Positions 1 through 12,358 of a stretch of 64,000 nucleotides of DNA are shown piece by piece. The translations under genes were made by a program, and so were the position numbers. Below the pieces are notes generated by a model. The model saw only the letters and a list, made by a program, of their open reading frames with translations, did not search any database and was not told the origin of the DNA. Position 1 is the first letter of the stretch, and each line of letters opens with the position of its first letter. This stretch comes from Eriocheir sinensis (taxonomy: Eukaryota > Arthropoda > Malacostraca > Decapoda > Varunidae): NCBI RefSeq assembly GCF_024679095.1, contig NC_066553.1, forward strand, positions 6,046,369-6,110,368, read 5' to 3'.

Positions 1-674
1 TGGCAAGTCTTGCAATGCCGCAGAGGTGCTGGCTCATGTATGACTTTATACTGAAGATGTGAATATTCTTCTCCAGCTTGACATTTGCTGGCGTGATGCC
101 TTTATCTTGGCCTTTACCGGAGTGTCAGTCAAGTGCCGTCGGCGACCATAAACGCCATCTTCCTCTTTCATCAGGGTTGTCTCAAATAGAAAAAACCCAG
201 TGAGCAGGATCGACGTCAGGGAGGCGTGCCACATGCCCATATTTGGCGTTCACGGAATAATGATAACACAGTCCTGAATCCAGTTTCACAGAGTAGTTGC
301 TGGTTCGACACGTAGTCATTCCAGCGATACCCCGTGATCCTGTGAAGACATTTGGTACTAAAGGCATCGACACGCCTCTCCAAGTCACTATTCAGTGCCC
401 ATGTCTCACAGCCATACAGTAAGACGGAGCACAAGCGACTTAAGAGTCGAATTTTTGTCCGCCTATATCGACAAAGCCATATACTCGTACTGAACGAGTC
501 CATAACACCGTGGGCCAGGCCAATCTGTCTAGTGACTTCCTGGTAAGACCCGCCATTGTTATGCACTACGCTACCAAGGCATGTGAAGCTTTTGGTGACC
601 TCGACATCCTCATCATATGTATGAACAGACTGAACTGTGTCATCCAGCAAGCCTCCAAAAAATGATAAATACAC
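1..674 (-). pseudogene. non-LTR retrotransposon pol remnant (C-terminal end of RT region)
   Basis: Read on the minus strand from 674 downward, the translation has the segment that follows the reverse-transcriptase catalytic core in many LINE pol proteins: FTCLGSVV near the start, then RRTKIRLL, VLLYGCETWAL, DLERRVDAF, CLHRITGYRW and NQQLL. Near 240 the frame shifts and the match continues in another frame as YGHVARLPDVDPAH, followed by a stop near 182. A weaker purine-rich continuation runs to the window edge. The catalytic RT palm lies upstream of this segment in complete elements and is absent here, so this looks like a 5'-truncated copy, the usual fate of LINE insertions. At least one frameshift and one stop show it is dead. 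The clade (RTE-like or another) cannot be fixed from this part. Confidence 0.8.
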
Positions 675-738
675 GAGATTAGAAATATATAAAAATATTT
701 GATACAGAACTTTTTTCCAAGCTTTCTACAAAAAAAAT

Positions 739-820
<82 letters not shown>

Positions 821-840
821 TTATTTATTTATTTATTTTA
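739..840. repeat. (AT)n microsatellite passing into (TTTA)n
   Basis: About 75 bp of uninterrupted AT dinucleotide is followed directly by six TTTA-type tetramers. The compound tract abuts the 5' truncation side of the retrotransposon remnant. Confidence 0.97.
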
Positions 841-926
841 AAACAGACTATCGTGCACCGCACACTAAGGGTTAAATAAGAGATTGGAGTTCGAGGAAGT
901 AAAATGCATAAAAGCTTATACTTCCC

Positions 927-1921
927 GAATGATAATTATATCGTTGTTACGAAATCGTGCCACGGGTAAAGAATCACGTAAAAAAGAAACAAAAAAGAGT
1001 AAGAATAAGTGAGGATCATAAAAGATGGAGGCTCTTCACCGGACAAAAGTATTACCAGGACCGGGACCCATTGCAGGTAATATCACTCTGTGGACACTGC
1101 ACGGGGAAAATAATGAATGTAAATAAATTCAGTGCTTTAAATGAATGTGGAGGGGTTTTAAGTTTAATAATATTTCATATCCTGATATAAAATTGTAGCT
1201 AGAAAATGTGTCTAAACACAAAGTATAAATGAACAGGAATGCATTTAAAACAAACAGCGAGTACAAAACGATAAAGAACAATAAGCAGAAGTAGAATAAG
1301 ATGGATATATAAAGACGACCTAATAATATTCAACGCTCACAACATGGAACCAAAACTTTTTCTGATATGAATTCAGACAGGGAGGAAAAAGCCTGAAGCT
1401 GAACACATCGACTAACAGAAATGTCGCATAACTGAAGATAAAAATAAAAATATATATACTGACCATCAATGAAGTACAGTATACGTATACTCACGAAGGC
1501 CATGCTAATAGAAATATTGTTTTCACGCATACTGCTTCCAAACACGTGGAATACATATACGATAATAATAGTTGTGACGCAAACAGGAAGGTCATGAGAT
1601 GTGTGAAATAAGTATAATGAAAGAGTAAAATAAACAAAATAATTCATTGAAAGCTGACAAAGTTTCGGGAGCAACGCAGCACCTGTTTTCCATTCCCAAA
1701 TTAAGTTCTGCTTCCTAATAATTATATCGTTGTTATTACATCGTGCCACGGGTAAAGAATCATGAAAAAAAAAATAATAATAAAAAATAAAATAAAATAA
1801 AGAGTTAGAATTAGTAAAGATCATAAAAGATGGAGACAAAATAATTAATTGAAAGCTGACAAACTGTGCATTTTCGGGAATAACCTATTTTCCATTCCCA
1901 AATTAAGTTCAGCTTCCTAAT
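927..1921. repeat. local repeat modules, partial copies at 927-1035, 1639-1838 and 1842-1921
   Basis: The stretch beginning ATAATTATATCGTTGTTA and running to GATCATAAAAGATGGAG occurs at about 930-1030 and again at 1716-1834. A second module, ATTGAAAGCTGACAAA to CCCAAATTAAGTTC, occurs at 1645-1706 and 1846-1909. The second module is joined to the first at about 1710 and repeated just after it at 1842. Open frames across the area are not conserved between copies and look accidental. The DNA between 1036 and 1638 shows no recognisable gene. Confidence 0.75.
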
Positions 1922-2906
1922 CTTGCCCTTCTCCTCCCCCTCAATATTTTTTTCTCCTCGTCCTGCTCGCCCCCAAACATCAAAACACTGCAATGCAAAA
2001 CAAATACAACAGCAATAAAAAACAAAATAACAAAAATACAACACCACACTCGATCCAGAATAATCTTTGAGCCGCCAGATGAAGCTATCCATGCCTGAGG
2101 GAGTATGTGTTATCTCCTTTAAGACCGAGTATTTCTGGGGTGCCTTATCCCCTCCACAAACGATCAGGAGGAACGCCATGCCTATAGATGACAACGTAAA
2201 TTTTCCTAAACTTGTCTAGAGGAAACATCGCACGCTTCTGATTCCTCGTAGTGTCTCCAGAAAGGTAAGAAACGACCGCTTCAAACACTAAGAAAATAAG
2301 CTTTGGGGTCCCTGGCGGCATGGACACTGCACGACAAAGTTGCAAGGGTCCTGACATTCAATCAACTGACTCCCTGCCTCTTCATATATACACAATTGAT
2401 GAAGGTCTCCCTCTGTCGGTTACTTTGACCTAGTTTATCTGACATCCAGTAATACAAGGGAGTATTCTACATTGCTCGCAAGGAAAACAACAACGTTATT
2501 TACGAAACCACTACTATTTCATGTGTGTGAGTGTGTGTGAGAGCGCTTTTGAAAAGAATTATGTTGTTCAAAGAATTAAAGAGTGCGAAGAGAAAGTGAA
2601 CGTGGGTGATCTGAGAAAATAAACTATTGAGTTAGTGTTAAAAGATCGGAAGGAATGGAAACCGTATCGAAGAGAATAGCTATGAATACTTTAGGAAGAG
2701 GAGGAGGACGAGGATTATTTGAGTACTTTTAGGAGTGAAAGAATAGAGGTCACAGCCTGAAGGAGGAGGAGAAGGAGAAGGAGGAGGAGGAGGGTCGAGC
2801 CATCAGGCCTCTAACCCAATGAAGCCAGCCGTCGCCTACAACTTCCCCCGTACTTACACAAATAATGACCCAGTTAGCGGAATTTTCAGCATTTCTCTCC
2901 ACTACT

Positions 2907-2910
<4 letters not shown>
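1922..2910. other. no gene recognised; mixed-composition non-coding DNA
   Basis: I see no conserved protein motif, RNA gene or element ends here. A purine-rich GGAGGA stretch lies at about 2695-2800, just before the first (TC)n tract. The open frames are short and lack recognisable domains. Confidence 0.6.
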
Positions 2911-2958
<48 letters not shown>

Positions 2959-3004
2959 TTCTTTTTATTTTTTTTCTATCTTTGTTTTCTTTCTCTTTCT
3001 CTTC

Positions 3005-3067
<63 letters not shown>
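2911..3067. repeat. two (TC)n microsatellites separated by a T-rich spacer
   Basis: (TC)n runs occupy about 2911-2956 and 3008-3067, with a TTTC/TTTT-rich spacer between them. The long Leu/Ser and Arg/Glu frames across this area are artefacts of the dinucleotide. Confidence 0.97.
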
Positions 3068-3071
<4 letters not shown>

Positions 3072-3876
3072 CCATCCCCTAACGTGGCATTCCCCACACC
3101 TTTCAGCCTTGCCCCTTGTAACACATCACTGCCACCCTTTTAAACTTTACCTCAGTCCAAGATCTACTCAGCCGACCTGGCCCCTTCCCCCCCGCCCCGC
3201 TCCGTTACCAATGTCATCTATCCCAACGAGTCTAGGAACGCCACGACGAATTATTTTACAAAAACGGCTGTATTTGTTGTAAAAGAAACAATATAATGAC
3301 CACCAAAGGAAATATTCGGATAAAAGGGTTAAACGAGTAGCTTAGGGAAAATAATTTGGTTTTTTTTTTTTTAATTTAAGTCAACGTAATGTTAAAGGTA
3401 TTCGTATAGCTTTGATTTGCTTGAATTTCTTATTGTTATAATTATTAGAGTAAGAAAAGAAGTGGCCAGTCTTTCAGGAGCCGCAGCTCGTCCAGCCCCC
3501 GTCGACCTTAACAATGGCTAATGCGATTTTGCCCGAAGGGGCGAGTGAGTGACTGCCGCTGTGATTGTCCAAGACCTAAAATGTGTAGTTTTCTTTGGTC
3601 ACTCTTGACGCTAAGGGAAAAATACGAGGAAATGGATTGGAAAATCAGGAAAACGAGGAAAAGTGAGGAAAAGCATAAGAGAAAGTTAATGGCGAGGTAG
3701 AGAAGGGTGAGAAGGAAGAGGAGAAGGAGTAGGAGAGGGGAAGGCAGTAGTGGTCGTGGTGGCGGAAAATGTTAAGACAACAGCAATAAATACTTGAAAG
3801 CTTGTTGACCCATTCAGAATAAAATCTGTATGAGATATTTTTGATTAAAATTTAAGCAAAACCATTACATGAAGTG
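3068..3876. other. no gene recognised
   Basis: Plain non-coding sequence. A short GC-richer patch at 3470-3580 contains an ATG in good context followed 30 bases later by GTGAGTG, but it has no further support as an exon. Purine-rich sequence at 3610-3770. Confidence 0.5.
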
Positions 3877-4022
3877 CACACACACACACACACACCACTC
3901 TGTGGTGTAGATGACTAATGCGCTTCCCCTGCCCTCTAGGAGGTCCTGGCTGGCGATTGTTGAGTCCGGTGCATGATCAGACCCTAGGTTTGTGGCACAC
4001 GCCCGCACGCCCGCACGCACAC
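3877..4022 (+). repeat. SINE family B fragment (3' part) behind a short (CA)n tract
   Basis: After (CA)n at 3877-3894, the sequence CACTCTGTGGTGTA, then TGCTGGCGAT-like sequence, GAGTCCGG and TGATCAG, follows the 3' part of the SINE at 6249-6543 in order. The tRNA-like head is missing. Like the better copies, it lies against CA-type repeats on both sides. Confidence 0.5.
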
Positions 4023-4340
4023 ACTTGTATATAGTGTATTGGAAATGACCGAAGCTATAGAGTGGCAGGCGATAAAAACTGGTCGGGGTAACAATTCAGG
4101 TGTAGGTTGCACACATGCATTATTTGAAGAGTAAGTGATTTCTAACAGTTGAAATATATTTCATTTTACGCAATAGGGGACACGGAGCCCTAACCGAGAA
4201 AACAAAACTGAATGTAAGATTTGCACGCACAGTCGTGCGTGTACGAGTATTTCTGAGAAAACTGATGCCGGAACTGGTAAAACATTGTATTCTATAGCTT
4301 TCTGTATGTACCTGTCGGTTTACGACTGTCTGTTTTACTG

Positions 4341-4342
<2 letters not shown>
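4023..4342. other. no gene recognised
   Basis: Ordinary AT-rich sequence without recognisable ends, motifs or conserved frames. Confidence 0.5.

Positions 4343-4405
<63 letters not shown>
4343..4405. repeat. (GT)n microsatellite
   Basis: About 31 uninterrupted GT units. Confidence 0.98.
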
Positions 4406-4407
<2 letters not shown>

Positions 4408-5237
4408 ATTTGTCTTCAGTTCCATACTTCAGCAAACATTTATTAAATACCTGCTTTCTACTTTCTTTTTCCTTTCTACCTTCCTTTCACCCTTTCTAAC
4501 TTTCTTCCTTCCTCCCGTCCGTTTATATATATTTCATATTTCATTTCTTCCCTGTGTTTCTCCATCAGTTATTTTTTCCTTCCTTTTATCCTTTTCTTAT
4601 TCCATCCTTATTTCTATTCCCATTTAACTTTCTTCCTAGTTTTCTTCCTTCCTGAGTATCTACCTTCGTCGTTTTCTTCCCTTCGTCCCTTTCATTATTT
4701 TTTTCCCCGCTTTGTTTTTAATTCCTGATTTCCTCCATTCATTCATTACTCATTTACTTTCTTCCTTTGCCTTTCCTTTCCTCATTCATTTTTTCCTTCC
4801 TGAATATCGATGTTCCTGTTCATTTTCTTCCCGACTCTCAAGTGGACTCGGACAACTTTTTTCTCCCTACATTTCGTTCTGACCATTCCGCCTTCGTTCG
4901 GTAAAAGTATCAAAGGAAAAATAACAGCTTTCCTTAATGATTTCTCGCTAATTAAGGTAGCACCCATTATCCGCAGCAATTAAACTCCAAATTACTGTTT
5001 TCCTTCTGACTCACGTTACGACGTAATCAATATACGGCTCACCTGAGTTAGGGAGAAGGAGAAATGCGCCGCCTCAGGGAGTATGTTTTCTCGTGTCTAG
5101 CTCTGGGAGTCTTAAATCTTCGGTGCTATTGTAAGATTACTCTAATTCTCTTTCCCTCCTTTTACACCCGTCTACCCGAGGCACACAAAAACTCGGCTTA
5201 TAGACCAATCCCACTTTCTGGAAAAAGCTAAATCCTG
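4406..5237. other. no gene; pyrimidine-rich (CTTCC)-type tract, then plain sequence
   Basis: From about 4450 to 4820 the plus strand is built of degenerate CTTCC/TTTCC words, which looks like decayed simple repeat. The rest has no recognisable feature. Confidence 0.6.

Positions 5238-5324
<87 letters not shown>
5238..5324. repeat. compound (GT)n(GA)n microsatellite
   Basis: About 28 bp of GT pass directly into about 58 bp of GA, ending in GCGCGC. Confidence 0.98.
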
Positions 5325-5328
<4 letters not shown>

Positions 5329-5565
5329 CACCGTCCTTCCCTTGCTGCTGGGTGAGAGTAGTGCCTCATGGCAGGTGTGTAGGACAGGTATTCACGCGGC
5401 TATCATAAAGGAAGGAAGCGGGGAAGCATTGTTGGAGGACGGACGAAAGCGAGGGCGGCCTTAGTTGAAAAGGATGAAAGAGAAAAAGTCTGAATGATTT
5501 TCCGATTTTACGTTGCGAGGATGAAAAGGACGAGTGTGGCTGGCAGTGACGATGAGAATACTTAA

Positions 5566-5819
5566 GGGGCTATTACACTGGGCAAATTTTCCGTGGATCT
5601 TCAGTCAAACCACGATTTCCGCTGGCGTGGTTCTCATATTTGCGTGGTTATCTGACATGTCCACGATCTCCCAAATCTACGGTAGATTTCACCGAAGGAC
5701 GACGGTATTACTCACCATCATCAGCAGCAGCAATAACATGAAACAAATGAGAACCACGCTAGCGGAAATCGTGGTTTGACTGAAGATCGACGGAAAATTT
5801 GCCCAGTGTAATTGCCACT
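5566..5819. mobile_element. MITE-1, 254-bp inverted-repeat element with TTAA target duplication
   Basis: The ends are long inverted repeats of about 70 bp. GGGGCTATTACACTGGGCAA at 5566 matches, with few changes, the reverse complement of the right end (AGTGGCAATTACACTGGGCA). The match continues through TTTTCCGT, CTTCAGTCAAACCACG and ATTTCCGCT to GCGTGGTTCTCAT. TTAA stands immediately outside each end, at 5562-5565 and 5820-5823. There is no transposase. TTAA duplications are typical of piggyBac and Kolobok superfamilies, so this is probably a non-autonomous relative of one of them; which one is not shown. An open frame through the left arm is not conserved coding sequence. Confidence 0.9.
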
Positions 5820-5823
5820 TTAA

Positions 5824-5987
5824 GATGATTTTTCGGTGGTTATAATGAATTTCGTGTTTGTAGTTTATTTCAAGGCAGTGGTCTACGTGTTCAGTTCGCA
5901 GTGGAAGCTAAATTTATGATAATGGCCGCTCTTATGAGTGGTCAGAGTTTTGTTCTCTGATAAGATTGGGAAAACATGTGTATATTG

Positions 5988-5988
<1 letters not shown>
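5824..5988. other. no gene recognised
   Basis: Short plain spacer between MITE-1 and a (GT)n tract. Confidence 0.5.

Positions 5989-6061
<73 letters not shown>
5989..6061. repeat. (GT)n microsatellite
   Basis: About 36 GT units. A (CA)n tract follows 120 bp downstream (6183-6248), so the two can pair as a long stem. Confidence 0.98.
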
Positions 6062-6063
<2 letters not shown>

Positions 6064-6178
6064 TAATAAAGAGATGGAAATTTCCAAGCTATGAGACCGC
6101 CCGCGCACCTTTCCTCAGCGACTTTCCTTCATGTTCCCCACCGTTTGTTTTCACTGGTATATAATCTGTTGGACATTC

Positions 6179-6182
<4 letters not shown>

Positions 6183-6248
<66 letters not shown>
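6183..6248. repeat. (CA)n microsatellite abutting SINE B head
   Basis: About 33 CA units ending directly at the 5' end of the tRNA-like SINE that follows. Confidence 0.98.
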
Positions 6249-6249
<1 letters not shown>

Positions 6250-6543
6250 CGCGTCGATAGCTCAGTGGACTAAGGCTCTGCCCTGTTAGGCTGAGGTCTT
6301 GCAGGCTGTGGTTCAAGCCCCGCTCAAGCCGAGATTTTTTTCCAATGACAAGGATGACAATTACTATGCCCCCTTAAGCAGGAAGATGGAGTGTGTGGTG
6401 TGTGAAGGTCCTAGCTACTAGCAGTACCCAAACATCGACTATAATGAGCCTGCTCTAATTGGGAGTGTACTTGCTGGCGATGACGAGTCCAGCTCGTGAT
6501 CAGGCGGCGGAGAATTGCACACACACACACACACACACACACA
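6249..6543 (+). mobile_element. SINE family B, tRNA-derived, with terminal (CA)n
   Basis: The head carries an exact RNA polymerase III A box (TAGCTCAGTGG, 6258-6268) and a B box (GGTTCAAGCCC, 6310-6320) at tRNA-like spacing. The body holds TGACAAGGATGACAATTACT and then ATGCCCCC, which recurs in the minus-strand copy at 44.6-44.9 kb. The 3' end reads TTGCTGGCGATGACGAGTCC, then CGTGATCAGG, and passes into (CA)n at 6518-6543. The region between the boxes does not fold as a normal tRNA, so this is a SINE and not a tRNA gene. It lacks coding capacity and would have depended on a LINE for mobility. Confidence 0.8.
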
Positions 6544-7323
6544 GAAAAAAAAAAAAAACAGGATTAGGACTCTTCTAGCTGGGTCATTAATATTCCCAAG
6601 GTCATTAATTGCCGATATCACGCCTTCCATAACTCATTTTTGGGACGGACTGATTAATGCACTGGCCGACGGCTACCAGTGCTGAGGTTACGCCACGGAG
6701 CGACGAGAGCAGTGTCTCTGGGCGTCGCCGGGAGTCTTGTGTTGATATACTGAAGAGTTCATGAGTGAGAAAAATACACTACTTGAACCCTGACCTTGCC
6801 TCAACGATAGACAACATTTCTGAGGTCAATATATAACTTTGACAGTTCATCAGAATGAAATTCCATCAAATCAATCTCATTCAATTTTAAACCTTCCAAG
6901 ATGATTAGTTACCTGATATTTAACGCATGGGATGCTTCATTGCTGCGATATTGAACAACATCAATCAACTACCTCTAATCGTAGAATTTAGTAAATATAA
7001 TAATGAGATAACTCGCCTTTTTGCAGTGGCTGGGGAGCGTAGATGTACGAATATATTAATTGGGATATAAGTCAGGCCGAAATATGTTACATTCAACGAA
7101 CAAACTTAGTTTTACTATATTTTTATGAGTTGCTATAAAATGGATATCTGCGTGAATCAGAGGAAGGTGTAGAGTGAGGTAACAGTGATGGATAGTACCA
7201 TCCAGTGTTTAACATACCAACAAAGTTACAAAAATCATAGAAGGACTCATGCTGGAGCAACATGCGGCACTGGCTTACGTCCCTCATCACCAAGGGTAAA
7301 GTAAGAAGTAAAGTAAAAGTACT
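6544..7323. other. no gene recognised
   Basis: AT-rich sequence with no recognisable motif, element end or conserved frame. Confidence 0.5.
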
Positions 7324-7543
7324 GGTCGGTATTATAAGATACTTTCGCTTCTCACATCAGCTATTTCTAAAGGTCAAAGAGGGGATCAATCGGGTTCTAA
7401 TGAGTGTTTCTTAAAGTTCACGGTACAGAAGAAGTCACGCTACCACCAGGGTCATAAAACTACTCCTGGAAATCCCCACAACTCCCACGAAAGCCTTGTC
7501 AAATGTGTGTTCTTGGGCGGCGATATGTCTTATAACACGACCC
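7324..7543 (+). mobile_element. MITE-3, 220-bp element, copy 1
   Basis: The sequence matches 11502-11722 along its length in the same orientation (shared words GGGGATCAATCGGGTT, TTCACGGTACAGAAGAAG, AGCCTTGTCAAAT, GTGTTCTTGGGCG). Its ends are imperfect inverted repeats: GGTCGGTATTATAAGATA on the left and GGTCGTGTTATAAGACAT on the complement of the right. No clear target-site duplication is visible. No coding capacity. Confidence 0.8.

Positions 7544-9192
<1,649 letters not shown>

Positions 9193-9280
<88 letters not shown>
9193..9280. repeat. (AG)n microsatellite
   Basis: About 44 AG units. Confidence 0.98.
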
Positions 9281-9281
<1 letters not shown>

Positions 9282-9750
9282 ATAATTTATTATCTTGAAC
9301 AACTTGTCCTCTGCCCACACGGTATTTTTCTGTCAGGCTGTGTGTCAGGCTGTCGGCTTGCGTGACTTGCTGTTTATCTGTCTCTCTGTGCGTCTATCTG
9401 CCTGTCTCTTTACCTGCTTGCCTGTCCGTCTCTTTGTCTTATTACTTGTCTGTCTGTATGTCAGATTGTCTCTTTTTTTTATCTGCAAAGGTGTTTTTGT
9501 TTGCTTTCCTCTCTGCCATAATCTTTGTTTATTTTCTGTCTGCCTTTCTGCTTGACTTTATGCCCATCTGGAAGTCATCATGCTAGTCAGTCAGTGTGTC
9601 TGTCTGTCTGTCCCTCTTATCTAATGAATCCTGTACGCCTCAGAGATCAAAGTTTAAGCTGATCAAGTGCAGTTAATGGTCCTCGTTTACCAATATTCAG
9701 ACCAGCGGTATGTCTGCTACACTTAATGAGATCTGCATTTTTAACTCCAC
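9281..9750. other. no gene; degenerate CTGT/CTGC-type simple sequence
   Basis: From about 9335 to 9620 the plus strand is a decayed (CTGT)n-like tract; the Cys/Leu/Ser-rich frames across it come from that composition. Confidence 0.65.
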
Positions 9751-9764
9751 TGTGTGTGTGTGTT

Positions 9765-9838
<74 letters not shown>
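9751..9838. repeat. (GT)n microsatellite
   Basis: GT dinucleotides with one early TTTAT interruption. Confidence 0.97.
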
Positions 9839-10059
9839 AATTTATTTACATATAACAAACGTGATAAAATATTTTCCCATCACCTCATGAAATGCGTAAT
9901 ACTCACTCCATTATATAGTTTGTCATGATTGTTTTTAGTAAGTGGTTTGGTTAGGTGGGTGATTGTGTGGTGTGTTGAAAAGCTGTGTGTTGAATTGCGG
10001 TGTGTTGAATTGCGATGTTTTGAATAGCTGAATGTTGCATAGGTGTACGTTAAATCACG

Positions 10060-11020
10060 GTGTTTTGAATAAGTGTTGAATATATGTGTTTTGAATATCT
10101 GTGTTGAATATATGTGTTTTGAATATTTGTGTTGAATATCTGTGTTGAATGTCTGTGTTGAATATCTGTGTTGAATGTCTGTGTGTTGAATATTTGTGTT
10201 GAATATATATGTGTTGAATATCTGTGTTGAATATCTGTGTTGAATATCTGTGTTGAATATCCATGTTGAGTTTATGTGTTGAATATCTGTGTTGAATATC
10301 TGTGTTGAATATCTGTGTTGAATGTCTGTGTTGAATGTCTGTGTTGAATATCTGTGTTGAATGTCTGTGTTGAATGTCTGTGTTGAATATCTGTGTTGAA
10401 TGTCTGTGTTGAATGTCTGTGTTGAATATCTGTGTTGAATGTCTGTGTTGAATGTCTGTGTTGAATGTCTGTGTTGAATGTCTGTGTGTTGGATATTTGT
10501 GTTGAATATCTGTGTTGAATGTCTGTGTTGGATGTCTGTGTGTTGGATATTTGTGTTGAATATCTGTGTGTTGGATATTTGTGTTGAATGTCTGTGTTGA
10601 ATATTTGTGTTGAATGTCTGTGTGTTGGATATTTGTGTTGAATATCTGTGTTGAATATTTGTGTTGAATGTCTGTGTTGAATGTCTGTGTTGAATGTCTG
10701 TGTGTTGGATATTTGTGTTGAATATCTGTGTTGAATATTTGTGTTGAATGTCTGTGTTGAATGTCTGTGTTGAATGTCTGTGTGTTGGATATTTGTGTTG
10801 AATATCTGTGTTGAATATTTGTGTTGAATATCTGTGTTGAATGTCTGTGTTGAATGTCTGTGTGTTGAATATTTGTGTTGAATATCTGTGTTGAATGTCT
10901 GTGTTGAATGTCTGTGTTGAATGTCTGTGTTGAATGTCTGTGTTGAATATTTGTGTTGAATATCTGTGTTGAATATCTGTGTTGAATGTCTGTGTGTTGG
11001 ATATTTGTGTTGAATATGTG
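10060..11020. repeat. 13-bp minisatellite array (unit TGTGTTGAATATC), about 70 units
   Basis: The unit is TGTGTTGAATATC with common variants TGTGTTGAATGTC and TGTGTTGAATATT, plus 15-bp forms with an extra TG. Variant units follow one another in repeated orders, for example around 10560-10800, which suggests copying of multi-unit blocks. On the minus strand the unit has no stop codon in any frame. An ATG-started frame of 357 residues therefore crosses the whole array and encodes a 13-residue period (FNTDIQHRYSTQI and variants). I regard it as non-coding: the period is not a multiple of three, indels do not respect the frame, and no promoter or domain is visible. Confidence 0.95.
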
Positions 11021-11092
11021 TGATGAATTACGGTGTGCTGATGTACGCTCTGTGACTGGTGTTTTGTTTGGCTGTTTGAAATGATTAGAATA

Positions 11093-11487
11093 TGGTAACG
11101 TATGAATCAACGAGATAATTGGAACCAAACATCCGTATTTCCCAATTACAGTTACTTAAGGCTGCAGTTATTGTGTCACACGAGTAATTATTTAAGGAGA
11201 CGATGATGAATGGAAGCGGATTAGGGACTTTCAAATGCTGTAGCCATCATTTCTTCCGCCACCACACTCTGTTCAACGATATCTCGGCAGACAGAAGCCG
11301 AGATGTCGTTGAACAGAGCGTGGTGGCGGAAGAAATAATGGCTACAGCACTTGAAAGTCCCTAATCTGCTTCCATTCATCATCGTGTCTTTAAATAATTG
11401 CTCACGTGTGACAATGACTGGTAGGTAACTGTACTTGGGAAACACGGATATTTGGTTTCAATTCTCTCGTTGATTCACACGTTCCAC
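11093..11487. repeat. long palindrome: ~190-bp inverted repeat with an 8-10 nt loop
   Basis: The left arm (about 11093-11287) is nearly the reverse complement of the right arm (about 11298-11487), with the loop at 11288-11297. Matching segments include GATTAGGGACTTTCAAATGC against GCACTTGAAAGTCCCTAATC, and ATCATTTCTTCCGCCACCAC against GTGGTGGCGGAAGAAATAAT. Differences are scattered substitutions and small indels. The transcript or single strand would form a very long hairpin. Possibilities are a foldback-type element, a head-to-head duplication, or a small-RNA hairpin locus. An open frame through it simply mirrors itself and has no recognisable product. Confidence 0.92.
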
Positions 11488-11501
11488 CTACTGGAGATTA
11501 T

Positions 11502-11722
11502 GATCGGTATTATAAGATATTTTTCCTTCTCACATCATCTATGTCTAAAGTTAAAGAGGGGATCAATCGGGTTATAATGAGCATTTCTTTAGGTTCACGG
11601 TACAGAAGAAGGGTCAAACCACCACCAGGGCCATAAAACTACTTCAGGAAATGCCCCAAACTCCTACGACAGCCTTGTCAAATATGTGTTCTTGGGCGAC
11701 GAAATGTCTTATAATGCGACCC
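11502..11722 (+). mobile_element. MITE-3, 221-bp element, copy 2
   Basis: Second copy of the element at 7324-7543. The ends are GATCGGTATTATAAGATA on the left and GGTCGCATTATAAGACAT on the complement of the right. It begins 15 bp after the long palindrome. No coding capacity. Confidence 0.8.
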
Positions 11723-11947
11723 AATGAATCTTTATCGTCGGCTCATTACGTGAAATACACAAAACGCACAGATTGCAATACATGACACAAAAATGAACCT
11801 GTGTGCGTTTTATTTTATTTCATGTGCAGCACCAATGTGTCGGTTGGGTATCTTTCGTGCAATTCTGCCCCACCTTCCCGTTATGGCGGAGGCGAACATT
11901 TTCCTTTTAATGTGACGTCAAGTTTTGTCTCACGCTATCCCCCTCCA

Positions 11948-12153
11948 CCAGCGTTGCCAAATTGTCGTACTCTGAACACTGCATTTGCCATTTTTAGGAT
12001 CCATGATTGTCGTAAGCACACAAATAACGATAGAAAATTAAAGTTATCGTTAAAACGGTTAAATACAGATGGTTTTCGTTCTTTTTGCTAGTTATAATCG
12101 GTCAGAAGCTACGAAAATGCGATGCAATGTGTACCATAATTTGGCAACACTGG
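11948..12153 (-). mobile_element. MITE-4, CCAGyGTTGCCAAATT-ended element, copy 1
   Basis: The ends are inverted repeats: CCAGCGTTGCCAAATTGTCG at 11948 and CCAGTGTTGCCAAATTATGG on the complement from 12153. Read on the minus strand, the inside resembles the copy at 59.67-59.86 kb: GCATCG, TTTTCG, CTTCTGACC and AACGATAACT occur in the same order. No transposase is present and no clear target-site duplication was seen. Confidence 0.75.
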
Positions 12154-12321
12154 CACACTTAACGTAAGTAGCTGAAAGTAGGGTGGATAGATAGAAGGTG
12201 GATGATCTACTGCCACTTGGCGATGGTTTAAAATTTACACCATCTGACAGCAGGTCTTCATTCTGGTAGGTATCCCGTTCACCCCTGAGATGGGCGTGGT
12301 TAACTTAATCCATGGTCTGAG

Positions 12322-12322
<1 letters not shown>
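12154..12322. other. no gene recognised
   Basis: Plain spacer. Confidence 0.4.

Positions 12323-12355
<33 letters not shown>
12323..12355. repeat. (GT)n microsatellite
   Basis: About 16 GT units. Confidence 0.95.

Positions 12356-12358
<3 letters not shown>

Noticed and set aside
3523..3561. Short exon starting MANAILPEGA with a GTGAGTG donor
   Set aside because: Context of the ATG is good, but the frame is only about ten codons, stops at TGA if unspliced, and has no other support.
6249..6330. A genuine tRNA gene
   Set aside because: A and B boxes are present but the acceptor and anticodon arms do not fold properly, and the same sequence continues into a SINE body.
10055..11128. 357-residue open frame on the minus strand
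   Set aside because: It is the translation of a 13-bp minisatellite that has no stops on this strand; no domain or gene signal supports it.
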